Source: Plectrocnemia conspersa
Taxonomy: Eukaryota > Arthropoda > Insecta > Trichoptera > Polycentropodidae
Length of the DNA: 64,000 nt
Direction of reading: 5' to 3'
Assembly: GCA_009617715.1 (NCBI GenBank)
Contig: VTFK01000472.1
Location: forward strand, 124,001-188,000
Positions 11,212 to 22,059 of the stretch are shown here, in pieces. The position numbers were made by a program, and so were the translations under genes. Numbering within the stretch: the stretch's first letter is position 1; every line of letters begins with the position of its first letter. The notes beneath the pieces were generated by a model. That model had not been told where the DNA came from and did not search any database. It saw only the letters and a program-made list of their open reading frames with translations.

Positions 11212-14200
11212 CTGAAATTATTAGAAAATAATATTAAATAATTTTTAAATAAAAATAAAAAAATTTTTTTACTTTACAATTTTTAAAATAAAACAATCAA
11301 GCAAATTTCGACCAGAAATGTTTTTTACTCTAGCGGCGAACTATATATTAAATGTAAATAATAATAAAAAGGGGCGGAAAACAAAGTCTCATATGAATGA
11401 GGCTCTGTGAAAAAATACACGGACAGGCACTTACCCTAATATTTGACACTTATACATCCACTTTAAAGGCAGCAAAACTTTAAAATTTCTTTGACTTTAA
11501 ATTACTGTGTTCGTATTAATTTAAACCAATCAAAGGTTGACCCAACTTCATACCATCGAAAGTCGCAGAAACCGCCGCTTCTCTCTTCTCTTTACCTGCT
11601 CTCAACTTGATCTTAATAAAATCTCCGATGGAGAAGGTAATGGTTGTAATACGGGAACACAATCAATAAATAAATACTAATCGGTATCACGGCAAATTTT
11701 AGTGGTTCTGTATTGACACAATTATAATGCTTGTCACATGTGTTAAATATTTACCATTTCCTCTTGGATTTCCGGCGCACAAGGTCTTCTCAGTTAAAAA
11801 TTGAAAGTAAAAGCTGTCCCTCTGATAGCAGTCTACGTCAGGTACTATAGGCATCGTTGCTACAAACATGGTAGAGGGATATTTATCATTTTCGTTAGCA
11901 CCCCAACCTGGCACCTAAAAGTTAATACATATAACGTTATAATTATTATTATTTAAATTTTTTGACAAGCCTAAGATAATATTCAATTTAATTAAAGCTA
12001 CATGTGAAATTTTCTATGAGAAATAGGAGCACTAAATTTGTGTGATTTTTGGCTGCTCTACCATATATTGCAATCTAGCTAAAAAGGTGAAAGGTAAACG
12101 ACATATTCATTTAACCTTATAATAAGGTTACACATTAGCGACCATTTGAAGTCAACGCATGCTAAGTTATTATCACTTCCGTTTTGTTGATTATTATTCT
12201 TCTCCCTCTCTGACTCACTACTTCTGATATTTTATTGATTTTAATAACCTTGTTTTAACTTATTATTTACTAAAATAAATTAATAAATATGAAACAGATA
12301 CCTTTCCAACTTTGTTGAATATATTTGTCTTGCTTAAATTTGTGTCCTCCCACAAGCAGACCGATCTTATGTATTGGTTGAAAATTACTTCTGAAGACAA
12401 TTCTATCAGAGCAATATCATTGGCTAGATTAGTGCGGTTGAATTGTTCATGAATTATTATACGAGAGACCTATTTGGTATAAAATGTAGAGATCAATACA
12501 GTTTCAAATATTATAAAAATAAACCAAAAAGATGTATCGATACATTTCTCACAGCAGCTCCGTTTTCTTTTTTATACAAATTGTGTTTTCCCAATGCAAT
12601 TCTAAGATATATGTATTCCTCTACTTGGCCTACTGTATCACCTTTTTTCAGTACGCAATGCCCAGCTGAAAAAAATAAATAATTAGAGATCGGTTGTAGG
12701 ATGACTCATATGAGAAGCATTCAAACGGCACACCAATGGTGTACCGTATATTTAACCATCACCTGTTAGAACATATTTTTTGCTTATCAAAGAACCTCCA
12801 CATTTGTATTCAAAATTATTATCTTCGGGTTTATACGAATGTATTGAAATATGCCAGGGCCAGTCTCCTCTAGTTGCTTCGTACCCTAATGTAGCTAATT
12901 CAGTAAATGGTATTATTCTCCTGCCACACGATGATTCAATACTTGCCTGTAAATTACACATATTTGAAAATTAAATATTATAATAGTTGGGCTTAAAGTG
13001 AGACGACCAGACGTCCCAAATTCAATAGTTTTACTTATGCGAATATTTGTTTTTGATCATAAAATTAATTGCAAATAAATAATTTGTAGATTTTTTCTGC
13101 ATATTTTTTTTCTAATATAAAAATGGCCATCATGACTTGATAGCTTTTCTCACAATCGCCATGATACAAACATTCTGGGTGCCCACCCGTAAGGGTTGGA
13201 CTCGTAGGGCCTTATCACCGGTAACGGCAGTAGTGCACGCAATGGATAACACGTAGCTAATCTTCAGCAGCATAAAACTGCTTCATTAAAAGTTGCTAAA
13301 AATGTACTATACGACCCCCTCTTAAAGAAATATCTTTGAAATTTGTATGGACGTTTTTCTATAACATTTCAAGGATTCCATACAATTAAGATATATTAAA
13401 TATACGTCGAATTTAAGTAATTTTAAATATTTTTGTTTGTGGCGACCGTTCGTCAAACAAGATAACGCTTCTGTTTCTCAGAACCACTTTAAAACTATTT
13501 TAATTGTAATTTAAGCATTTTTAATAAATACAGAAACCATGGGCTTATTCAATGAGACCGCGAATAAATACATATGCTTTAGAGTAATCCCATTTTTTCG
13601 TAAGGCGCTACGGATATCAAAATTTTTAAGTCGTTTTAGTCGTTAATAGCATAAAGAGAAGCTAACATATTTATTTTTTCTCTAGCGCCAGGGTTTAAAA
13701 AACCCTCGCTCATTAAAAAATTCGCCTCATTTAAGAAAATGGTTTTATCGAGTCCTGTAGAAACTGCAGTTTCCACGCTGTACCCTATGCTGATCTTTAT
13801 GGCGTCCTCCAAAGAGAGCAAATAATGGTGTCCTTCATCGAGACCACAGCTTATTGAGCCGCCAACACGGGGCAACTAATTCACGCATCGAGGGCCTGTG
13901 CCCCCAGATAACGTGATCCGTAATTTACGTCCACAGTGATATTTTTATTTTTGTTAAAAAATGATTTATTTACTGTTTTTTGCTCAATTTTAAAACAGCT
14001 AATAATATCGCAAAATGTTTTTATTTTTTAGTAATACATAACAAATTTGGAGATCTGGCAACCTTGTTTTTGCTTTAAATATTTTTAAAAAATAACTATC
14101 AAGTTTTTTGCTAAAAATATTTTGTTTGAAATGATCAGAGTAATTTAAAAACATTTTTGTCACAAAAATCATATAATCACTGATTCATTACAGGTATTTT

Positions 14201-17200
14201 ATATATTATTGACTTTGTTTTTGAAACTTTTCGGAAAAATCTAAGGTGCGAAATATACTGAGCTTTAAATAAATTAGAATAAATATATGTCATAAAAAAA
14301 TGAATATTATTTTTTTTTTGTTGTTTATAAGATTATATTTAAGAAATATAACTACTAAATAATAAGTATTATTTGAAACAGTTCACTAATAAAATGATAC
14401 ACACTTACCTTAAAATGTGACTCTATCCAAGCTCTATGTGCTGCTATATCATAAGAAGGCACATACTTTCCTTGAGCACAATAAAACACTCTTTGTGTTT
14501 GTATTCCTCTCAAATACCACACAATATCACCATCTCGGCTTAGCTTCGGGAAGATCAACGCAGAGCCAAAGTGATGACATTTGAGCGGTTCTGGAAAAAG
14601 TGATTCTGAACCTGAGGTCCCTTTGACTCATTAACAAAACAGGTTATCGATGAATACCTTGAAAGTAGCTCAAGCACACCGAATCCTGAAGATTGTTCTC
14701 ATAAAAAGACCGATCGTGCTTCTTGCAATCTTCCTTTCCGATCACTATTGTAGGTACTTGATAAGTACTTAGTGCATCAGATTGTGTATCTGTGAATTCT
14801 GTTCCAATCACCTGCAATATTCAGTGGAATATCTCTAAATTTTCATAATGCGCAATTATTTAAAACAGGTTTAACAAGTATTATTCACGTATAACGTGAT
14901 CGCAAAAATATGTAAAGAAAAAAAACAAATTAAATTCATACTAATCCATACGAGCTTTCCAATTGACTTGAGTAGTCGTTATTTTCTTCCCAAATGCATA
15001 ACGGTTGAACCTTTTCTGAGAAGAGAACGGATTTCTTGAGCCTCAATAATGCGAATTTGTTGTTGTTGGAATGTATCGATGCCACCTAAAATCAAATTAC
15101 TTAGAGAATATGTTGCAGTATGTTTTGAAAAATAAAATACTGACTTGTATCTTTTGAAAAGACGGTAAAGCATGGTTTGAAAATTCAACGAATGCATCGC
15201 CATCACGTATACAAGGCATTGCTGATGTTATGAAAATTAAAGAAATACATAATTGGTTAGATAGATATTCTTCAGTATGAAAGTAGTCATCTAGAGGAAT
15301 TTATTCTAAAATCTCCTTAAAATGTCGATATTAGATATGGAGGTCACACCCCAATATAATTAATAATAATTTATGATAGATTCATATATTATCATTTTAT
15401 TGTCCAATAGTACGGCCTGCAAAATTAAAGTCCTAGGTGTTTCCATTTGTTCCAAATATGAGTTTTCGAGCTCAGTCTTCTGTCAAGATTAATTTCAAAA
15501 TATTTTATGGAGTTCTTTTGTGGTATCCATTTCCCGTTAAGGAATACCAAAGGACAAGTATATTTGTTCAGTGTGAATGTAACATGGATTCATTTATTTT
15601 CACTAACTCTGGTTTGAGATTAAGAGAGCAAAGTATGGACTTTTGAGAGATGATTCAATACTATTTTTGGTTTTTTGGTAAATTTATATTAGAAAGAGCT
15701 ATCGTTTATAACAAATCCAGCATTGGCTTAAGAACGCTGCGCTGAAACACACCCAATGATATTTTATACACTTTGTTAGGTGGGATTGAATTATTAACAA
15801 TATATTGTGTGAAAGTAAACTCTTTATTTTTAACAGTAGTCCAGGTTACGACACTGCCAAAAACCTGTGTTATATCTAAAAATACGGCTGATTAATAATT
15901 TTTATTTCGCATATATTGCTAACTTATGTATGTATAATGTTTATTTTTTAAGCCAAATTTATGATTTCGTTCCTCTATTACTGGTTTGATTTTTTTATAA
16001 CATTTTTACATAATGGTAAGATATTTTTCGGTCTGTAGAAGTCAATATTATCTGTTTTTACTAGTCTCACATTATGTACTGAATTGTTTTGTTCTTAATA
16101 ATCAAGTTCAGTGTACAGATTTATCTTAATATTACAAAATTTTCTGTATAGTAAAAAATCTGTATAGTAAACATACCAGTTACTGCAACATATTGATGAA
16201 TCAGAATAACGTTGCATTTGTTGCTGTTGATGCTTTTATAAGATAATAAACCCAGCCATGGCCAATCTCCCCAAGGTGTCACTTTTGAGTGCGGTTTGTA
16301 TGTCGCGTGAAGACCGCAGGTTTTGGGAAGCTGTAAATATAAAATATGGTAATTAATTGCACAGCATTCTTTTGAAAAGGCGTAGAGGATATTTATAAAT
16401 AGATAATGTTCATTGAAAGAATATTAGCATAATCTTTGCATTGTAAAAATTATAAATACATAGTTGTTGAGGAAAATTTATAAATGCTAAGTGAAGGCCT
16501 CAAGATTGAAAAAGGTTTTTAATGCTATTAAAGTCTTGACATATTAAATTGAAGGTGGTGAGCTGAAAAAGTAGTAAAGCAGCAGTAACTGCTCGCAAAC
16601 TAAACAATAGTTTTTTTGTTTGGGAACTGTTAAGAAACATATGGTACAATAGTGGTTTGAAAAAAATTTTGGATGGACAAAATTAAAACATCTTAAAAAA
16701 CCAAAATTAAACAAAAAAATAATTATGTGGATCTGTTTAGAGGTCTGCGCCTAGTATTCATTACAATTTTTTGTATTCCGATAAAATCATTACAGTTGAA
16801 AGATATTGCGACATTCAAGCAATGGTCAATCAAAAAGGTTCAATTCTTTTACACGACAATGCATGATCATACATGAAATGAAAATTAATGATCCTTGGTT
16901 ACTGATTTGGGATATAAAATTTTGCCTTATTTACCATACGAAGTATGGTAAATAAAAAAAGAAAAAAAGGCATGTATATAACTTGTCACAATGTAAGACC
17001 TTTAATAAACAAACTGCTGCTAAAGTTACATTTCTAGATTGTATCAACTTCAGAATAAAAATGTGTCAATATTTTCTGCAAATATTTTTCTAGCAATCTA
17101 AATATTTTATTAAGAATAAGTATGATTTTTATGATAATATAAAAGCGTGTAAACAAATATTACGTTAAAAAAAATAATTATACCTGTCAAATATATATGA

Positions 17201-17751
17201 ACCATTTCTGAGAATAATGAAAGATTTGAATTGTAATATAAACGCTTTAGATAAAATCCATCTTAAAAGTAGTATATGTTAGCTTCAGGAAATTAATATG
17301 AGGAATAGATGTTTGACCTTACCAAGAATAATCAGAAGCCTCTGAGTAATTATTAAATTAATATATTCTTAGAGATTAAAATGACAAAATTCTCAACCAG
17401 TAAAGATGTTAAATATAATTGAACTGAATACCTTAATGTCATTTATCATCTTACAGGTATTTTAATCATCAGATATGAAATATTTATTTAAAAATAAATT
17501 AATAATGTTATTATATCAATACATCACTTGATGTTTTTTTTTAATAAATTGCTGTTGATATCGTCTCGTATTAAATATCGACATTAATTTTTTTGTAAAT
17601 AAAAACATACATATATATTTTATATGTATACATATGTATATAAAATATAAAATAAAAATACCCGTGAGTTAATTGTGAACATCTTATCCACAATGGCATA
17701 TGAACCAACTGCAAAACACAATAACAACAATACAAATCTTTGCATTAACAT
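11009..17751 (-). CDS. Gene B: secreted two-domain SPH-protease (gd-like), intact
   Basis: Eleven coding exons, in transcript order: 17751-17662, 16330-16177, 15221-15145, 15085-14942, 14811-14658, 14590-14409, 12946-12763, 12665-12544, 12469-12302, 11914-11755, 11211-11009; 545 aa. Residues 1-19 are a signal peptide. Domain 1 (about 34-267) is a dead protease: Pro84 at the His site (TAMPC), Lys117 at the Asp site (NKFALL), Phe214 at the Ser site (CHHFGSAL). Domain 2 (about 272-545) keeps His331 (TAGHC), Asp387 (NDIALI) and Ser487 (GDSGGG). Asn481 lies at the S1 floor, as in gene A. The C-terminal helix (VAKYLDWIKTSM) is complete. Exon lengths and phases track gene A throughout. The activation site again lacks Arg-Ile: the aligned segment reads LATLGYEA. 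Likely an extracellular protease-cascade component (inference). An alternative two-exon start is described in the findings. Confidence 0.9.
11370..11625 (+). repeat. Dispersed repeat family X, copy 1
   Basis: Shares GGCGGAAAACAAA, TTTGACACTT, and the ending GCCGCTTCTCTCTTC with copies at about 31.8-32.3, 34.66-35.2, 41.95 and 43.74 kb. Lies in gene B intron 10. Confidence 0.55.
11755..11914 (-). CDS. Gene B exon 10
   Basis: 160 nt. VPGWGANEND and TLCAGNPRGN. One codon shorter than gene A. Donor GTAAAT, phase 1. Confidence 0.88.
12302..12469 (-). CDS. Gene B exon 9 (catalytic Asp)
   Basis: 168 nt. ANDIALIEL with Asp387. VCLWED and NIFNKVGK correspond residue for residue to gene A. Donor GTATCT. 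Confidence 0.88.
12544..12665 (-). CDS. Gene B exon 8 (catalytic His)
   Basis: 122 nt. TAGHC with His331; the Ala-to-Gly change beside His is seen in active proteases. IALGKHN follows. Donor GTATCG. Confidence 0.86.
12763..12946 (-). CDS. Gene B exon 7 (protease domain start)
   Basis: 184 nt. ASIESSCGRR, then GYEATRGDWPWH and YKCGGSLISKKYVLT. Two codons longer than gene A, in the first surface loop. Donor GTGATG. Confidence 0.88.
13165..13290 (-). repeat. Repeat Y, copy 1 (coding-like)
   Basis: The minus strand reads TGTTATCCATTGCGTG, then AAGGCCCTACGAGTCC and GGGTGGGCACCCAG, translating to GDKALRVQPLRVGTQ. Matched in opposite orientation at 43497-43570, where 12-20 bases are missing. Confidence 0.6.
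13440..13485 (-). repeat. Short repeat Z, copy 1
   Basis: TCTTGTTTGACGAACGGTCGC on the minus strand matches the plus strand at 20283-20305 with one mismatch. Confidence 0.55.
13636..13884 (-). pseudogene. Unrecognised ORF fragment inside gene B intron 6
   Basis: About 80 codons open on the minus strand, with balanced, globular-protein-like composition (for example GLDEGHHYLLSLEDAIKIS and STGLDKTIFLNEANF). GC is well above the intron's. Not preceded by a signal or start context, closed by TAG upstream and TAA downstream. It lies between repeats Y/Z, so it is probably cargo or coding debris of an insertion. I do not recognise the family. Confidence 0.4.
14409..14590 (-). CDS. Gene B exon 6 (degenerate Ser site)
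   Basis: 182 nt. KCHHFGSAL lacks GDSGG. Then WYLRGIQTQRVFYC and AHRAWIESHFK close domain 1. Donor GTAAGT. Confidence 0.87.
14658..14811 (-). CDS. Gene B exon 5
   Basis: 154 nt after TTGCAG. Encodes VIGTEFTDTQ to CLSYFQ. One codon longer than gene A. It is followed by a 67 bp intron (14591-14657), as short as its gene A counterpart. Confidence 0.86.
14942..15085 (-). CDS. Gene B exon 4 (degenerate Asp site)
   Basis: 144 nt, phase 0. NKFALLRLK with Lys at the Asp site, then QPLCIWEENNDYS, nearly identical to gene A. Donor GTATGA. Confidence 0.87.
15145..15221 (-). CDS. Gene B exon 3 (degenerate His site)
   Basis: 77 nt. TAMPC replaces TAAHC. Four residues shorter than gene A after the Cys. 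Donor GTCAGT. Confidence 0.86.
16177..16330 (-). CDS. Gene B exon 2 (SPH domain start)
   Basis: 154 nt, identical in length to gene A exon 3. Starts LPKTCG and carries WGDWPWLG and KCNVILIH. Donor GTATGT. Confidence 0.88.
16545..16955 (+). mobile_element. Mariner transposase remnant
   Basis: Scattered frames recall mariner transposase. AAVTARKLNNS resembles the N-terminal helix-turn-helix part; TVERYC and VNQKGSILLHDNA match the block around the second catalytic Asp; then NDPWLLIW-type decay. Much of the middle is deleted and stops are frequent. In gene B intron 1, opposite strand to the gene. Confidence 0.7.
16930..16952. repeat. Short hairpin in mariner remnant
   Basis: TTTACCATAC, 3-base loop, GTATGGTAAA: a perfect 10 bp stem. 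Confidence 0.7.
17662..17751 (-). CDS. Gene B exon 1 (signal peptide)
   Basis: 90 nt with ATG at 17751 and a second in-frame ATG at 17745. Encodes a basic residue followed by a Leu/Val/Phe core and ends FTINSR, phase 0, donor GTATTT. The gene A pattern would instead start from a small exon at 17835-17828 joined to 17737. Confidence 0.8.
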
Positions 17752-17842
17752 TATGAGTCAAAGTTTTAGCACTCTATTTTATAAATTTATTAAAGTATTT
17801 TATTTTTAATTCATGTAATAAAACTACATGTTCATCAAAATA

Positions 17843-17909
17843 AAACGTGTTTACGCGTCGACTTCACAAGACGCACTAAGTGGGCAATGGCAACGAATAA
17901 CCGGTCAAA
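17843..17909 (-). promoter_or_regulatory. Gene B promoter / 5' UTR block shared with gene A
   Basis: 67 bp counterpart of 8794-8858, 90-160 bp upstream of the ATG at 17751. The shared core is the plus-strand motif ACGTGTTTACGCGTC and, further out, CCGGTCAAA. Similarity fades beyond both ends, which fits a retained core promoter. Confidence 0.55.
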
Positions 17910-18179
17910 TGGCAAAATTTGGTTATCACTCTGATTCTTTAAATATCAAAATAACAGAATAATAATATAAAGTATATTATATAAAATAAGCAATTTACAT
18001 TTGTAACTTGTGCTTAATTGCACAGATTTAATAAATCATTTAAGAATTATATTTTAAACTGACTAAAACTTCCATCATCATTTTAAAAATTTATGTAAGC
18101 AATTAAGCATATATTTAAAAAATACTTGTTCTCTATTATTCTTACATATAAGGGCTTAAATAAAGTCTGTAACATGTAT

Positions 18180-18390
18180 AATCACTCAATGTATAGTACC
18201 AAAAAAATATTACTCAAATGACAAATTGTGCATAAAGAACTATAGATAAGACGCAGCGTTGTCAGTGTTGAAATAATTATCCATGTAACGTCTTCAATCA
18301 CTTCATGGGTTATATATAGTGACCGATTGTCGAAATAGTATTTAACTTCTTCGGGAGTTCTCCAAAGATCCAATCTGGGCCCTTTTTTCT
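18180..18390 (-). mobile_element. Possible non-LTR retrotransposon tail fragment
   Basis: The minus strand reads KGPRLDLWRTPEEVKYYFDN, which recalls the GPRTDPWGTP motif found near the 3' end of the reverse transcriptase ORF in several non-LTR elements. About 60 codons open. Weak evidence. Confidence 0.25.
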
Positions 18391-19079
18391 AATCGTTACT
18401 CAGTAATAACATAAATACTGCAGTTAAAAAGTCTTATTTTTTTATGTTAGAATTATTTTTTAATCCTCCATGTTAAAAGTCTCTTAAATGTTACAGATTT
18501 TTTTCTTAAGAAATAAATGCTCTTATCATATTCCGCAATATAATATTATATATTATATAAGTCAAATGTCAAAGCGGGCGAAGCTGTATTCTAATTCTAA
18601 TAAATATATCTCTATGATTTAGTTATACGATTTTAATTTAATTTAGTATTTACTCATTGTAAATGTCATATAGATGTTTAATATAAAGTGAACTTTAATT
18701 AAGACTATTTGTGTCAATACTAAAAACGTATAATGAAAAGTAATCACACCTTTGGGACTCAGGCGGTCAGTTTGAAAACGAATCGGTGTAGTTTATACCT
18801 GTATCTATAAATAATTAAACAGATGTATTACTAATTAATTAAAGTGATATTAATCCTTCTAAAACACAGTAAATTAATAATTAACATGCTTATAGATGTT
18901 TCATTGGGAATAATTAAGTTTACTGTTAATTAATATATCAATTTTAATATTTTCTCATAAAAATTATTATTAGGCAATATTTAATTAAAACTGTAAATAT
19001 GGATAAATGTATGTCTAATTATTATTATTATTTAATATTTATCGCTCAAACTCATTCATATATAAACTCGCATTTAGCA

Positions 19080-19290
19080 TAAGAAGTCAACGCTACTCGA
19101 GAAGTTCACTTAGCTTATCGCCACCGCGAGTTTCCCAGAAATTTCCCAGAGAAAATTCAACATATGCGAATTTGAATTTCGAATTAGTTTCAGACTTGGG
19201 TTTAATTCAATACAGAATCAATATTTCCCATCTGCGCTTTCGAATCCACGGAGTTTTCCTTTAGGGAAAATGCAACATTTAAAAAAAAAA
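19080..19290. promoter_or_regulatory. GC-elevated block upstream of gene B
   Basis: Stands out from AT-rich flanks about 1.3 kb upstream of gene B. The minus strand holds GGGAAATTTC and GGGAAACTC, close to insect kappaB sites (GGGRNNYYCC). Regulatory role is inference. Confidence 0.3.
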
Positions 19291-19299
19291 CAGGAAATA

Positions 19300-21280
19300 T
19301 CGATTAAGTTTTATTTATACTTGTTTAATATATGAAATAGTTATATCATGATCATGAACAACCATTTAAATAGAAATTTTCATAATATTCACTTTAATTC
19401 TATGCGGTTCTTTTAAAAGAAAAACCGCAGTGTTTCCGCATGTGTCATTTCATATCAAACTCTAATTTAGTTAATTTATGAACTATTCATTAATTTATTT
19501 TTTAATATTTATTTATAGTATAAAAAAATGTTTGTACAAGAAGTATAAACTAATTTTAAATTGAAAATCTTATTGATGTTTTTTTGATAAAATATGCTAT
19601 AAATGTATTTCTTAACTTATTCATTATTTATATAAAATACTTTTCTTTTAATAAATTAATTCATAAAATTAATACCTAGTTCCATCTGTTGATAATCAGT
19701 GAAACTATTTTAGTTTTATTAAAAACCTCTAGGTGTCACTGTAAAATGTTATTAATGCAAAATTATTAAAATATTTCTTACAACTATTTACTGTTTTATC
19801 TAAGCTATTATATTTTTTTTAAAAACGAATAAAATATTAACATTATATTTTTAAAATAGAGGTCAGTATTTTATTTATTAAAAAAATAATAATTACGATA
19901 ATCCTATTAATATTAATTTAAATAAAAAAACATATATATCCAATCAAACTCGTAAATACAAACATATTCTAGTACTAGTAATATTTTTTTTTTTAAATTA
20001 AATTAAAATTAGAAATATTTTTATATTGTTTATAGTATGCTTAAAGATAAAGAGAAGTTTTATATTATTTGTTTCTATTAATAAAAACATGCGTCCATAA
20101 AAGCGGAGGAAGCACCGAATAATTCACAAATTTATAATATATTATATTAATTATATTTTATGTAATACAATTGCTTAATATTAAATAAATAATTCAATAT
20201 TACTTTTAAAAACAATATGAGTATAATGGTTTACCAACACTTTTCTATCTCTAGAAAAAAATAAATTTATTCTGATAAACGTCTTGTTTGGCGAACGGTC
20301 GCTTTTTGATATTTATATCAAATTTAAAACAGGTAAAAATTAAAACAAATCAATGTGAAATGATATCTTTAGTAACGACGTTTCCAATGCCTTTATAGAT
20401 ACAATCAAATGCATGCATATTTTTTTTTGGTAGCATATACATCTTTTAATTATACATATATAAATTAGTATTTAATTGTATGTGTACGTTCCAATAAATC
20501 TGACGCAATTCAAGATATTAAAAAAATGCACAAAACTGTATTGACTTAAAAAAATTCAGCAAAAATTGCCATTTTATTAAAAAAAAACAGTTTTATACAG
20601 TCTCTTATGAGTACCACTAAGGATTTATTATTCAGGGACACAGACCCTTGGCGACGCGCTATCGTCAGAGAGTGGCGCGGATTACTGGCTCACTTTTAGG
20701 GAGGGATTCGCTTTATGAACGAAAAATTTTTTTTTTTGAACTATAAAATAAATGTCACTTAACAATGTAAGATTGAAATCTGACACAATTCATTTAGCAC
20801 CTAATCGATGGGTCATTTTTTGCCGCGTGATTTTCGCGCAGCACAAAGCTACATAAATAAAATTATTTTATCAGTAGCTTGCTACTTGTATGAAAAATTA
20901 ATTTAAATAATAAATTTTAGTCATGTGTGGTTTAAACCAGAAGATGCGAAAAGAATATGTTTTATTGCTATGCTTCGCGCTTGAATAAAATTTTCGGTTA
21001 TATTTACGATTTCTATGTATAAATTATACAAAGAAAAAAATATATTTCCATACCAGCAAAAATACATCGTCAAGCGAGTAACTGTCATACTCTGTTCCTA
21101 ATCGGTTGTAGTCGCCAAATGTCAGAATGAGAGATTGTAAGCTTTTTTAATGCTATTTGTATATTTTTTGCATTCTCGTAATATCCGCTCGCTCAAAATT
21201 TTTGGTATATAAAATTTCATATAAAGTATTTAATATTAAAATACTTTTAAATGTGCTCGAAAAATTAATTTTATTGAAAT
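19300..21280. other. AT-rich sequence, no gene
   Basis: Only short chance ORFs. A GC-rich patch at 20640-20710 is unexplained, as is a repeat Z copy at 20283-20305. Confidence 0.45.
20276..20320 (+). repeat. Short repeat Z, copy 2
   Basis: GTCTTGTTTGGCGAACGGTC matches the inverted copy at 13440-13485. Confidence 0.55.
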
Positions 21281-21769
21281 GATAGTGCTAGGGCGGCGTC
21301 CTGGCTCTAAAAGAATACCAGGGCGACGCCCTCGCCTACCTTGCCCTTACTACACCACTGCCTTTTTGGTAACGATTGCTTAAAATATCCAGAAATTACA
21401 TTTTTTGCTGTGTGGCCAATTACACCATCAATTTTAAAATTAGATATTTAATTTGCAAATTAAAAAGAATATTTTAATCATCACAAAAACTTATCACAAC
21501 AAATCACAGCCGTCGATAATTCAACTTGACACTCCAGCAACGATTTGAAAATTTCAAAAACAGGTTTTTACAATCTGACAACAACAGTTAAATTTGCTTA
21601 ATTCAAAAAACTGTTATCAACTTTTTTTGCAGTCACATCCCTTCGGTCTTAAAACCAGAAAGTATACAGTATATGTATATGTAAACAGTTTGTTGACTTA
21701 TATTCCAATGTTTCTATTTGTAAATTATTTTGAATTATCTTATGTTATTATTTAATGGCATAATCATAC

Positions 21770-22030
21770 CACAATACCGCAAGATAATAATTTGTGTTAT
21801 CGGCCGATTGCACAGCCGTTTGCGGCTACGAAAATTCGCTATGGGACGACTTGTAGTCGCGTCACGTTCCCATGGAGATTGTTACCACTGGCTAAGTAAT
21901 AATTGTCGAGTGCTGCCATCTGTCGATAAGTAACGGAAGCTGTCCGGTCGCAATTGTGTCACATTACCGAAAGCTGTGTGCGTTCCGATAGCGTCGGGGT
22001 CACCAACTGTCACATTCCTGTACTATTTAT
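21770..22030. promoter_or_regulatory. GC-elevated non-coding block
   Basis: Mixed-composition DNA with no gene features; the 67-codon ORF at 21730-21933 has no supporting motif. Contains GCCATCTGTCG and paired CTGTCA words. Candidate regulatory sequence. Confidence 0.3.
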
Positions 22031-22059
22031 ATTAATATTAACAAATATTATTACTTTTG

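Noticed and set aside
12443..12974. Plus-strand ORFs over gene B exons 7-9
   Set aside because: Antisense shadows of coding exons.
14979..15206. 75-codon minus ORF in gene B
   Set aside because: Out-of-frame reading across exons 3 and 4 and their intron; the spliced frame fits the protease family.
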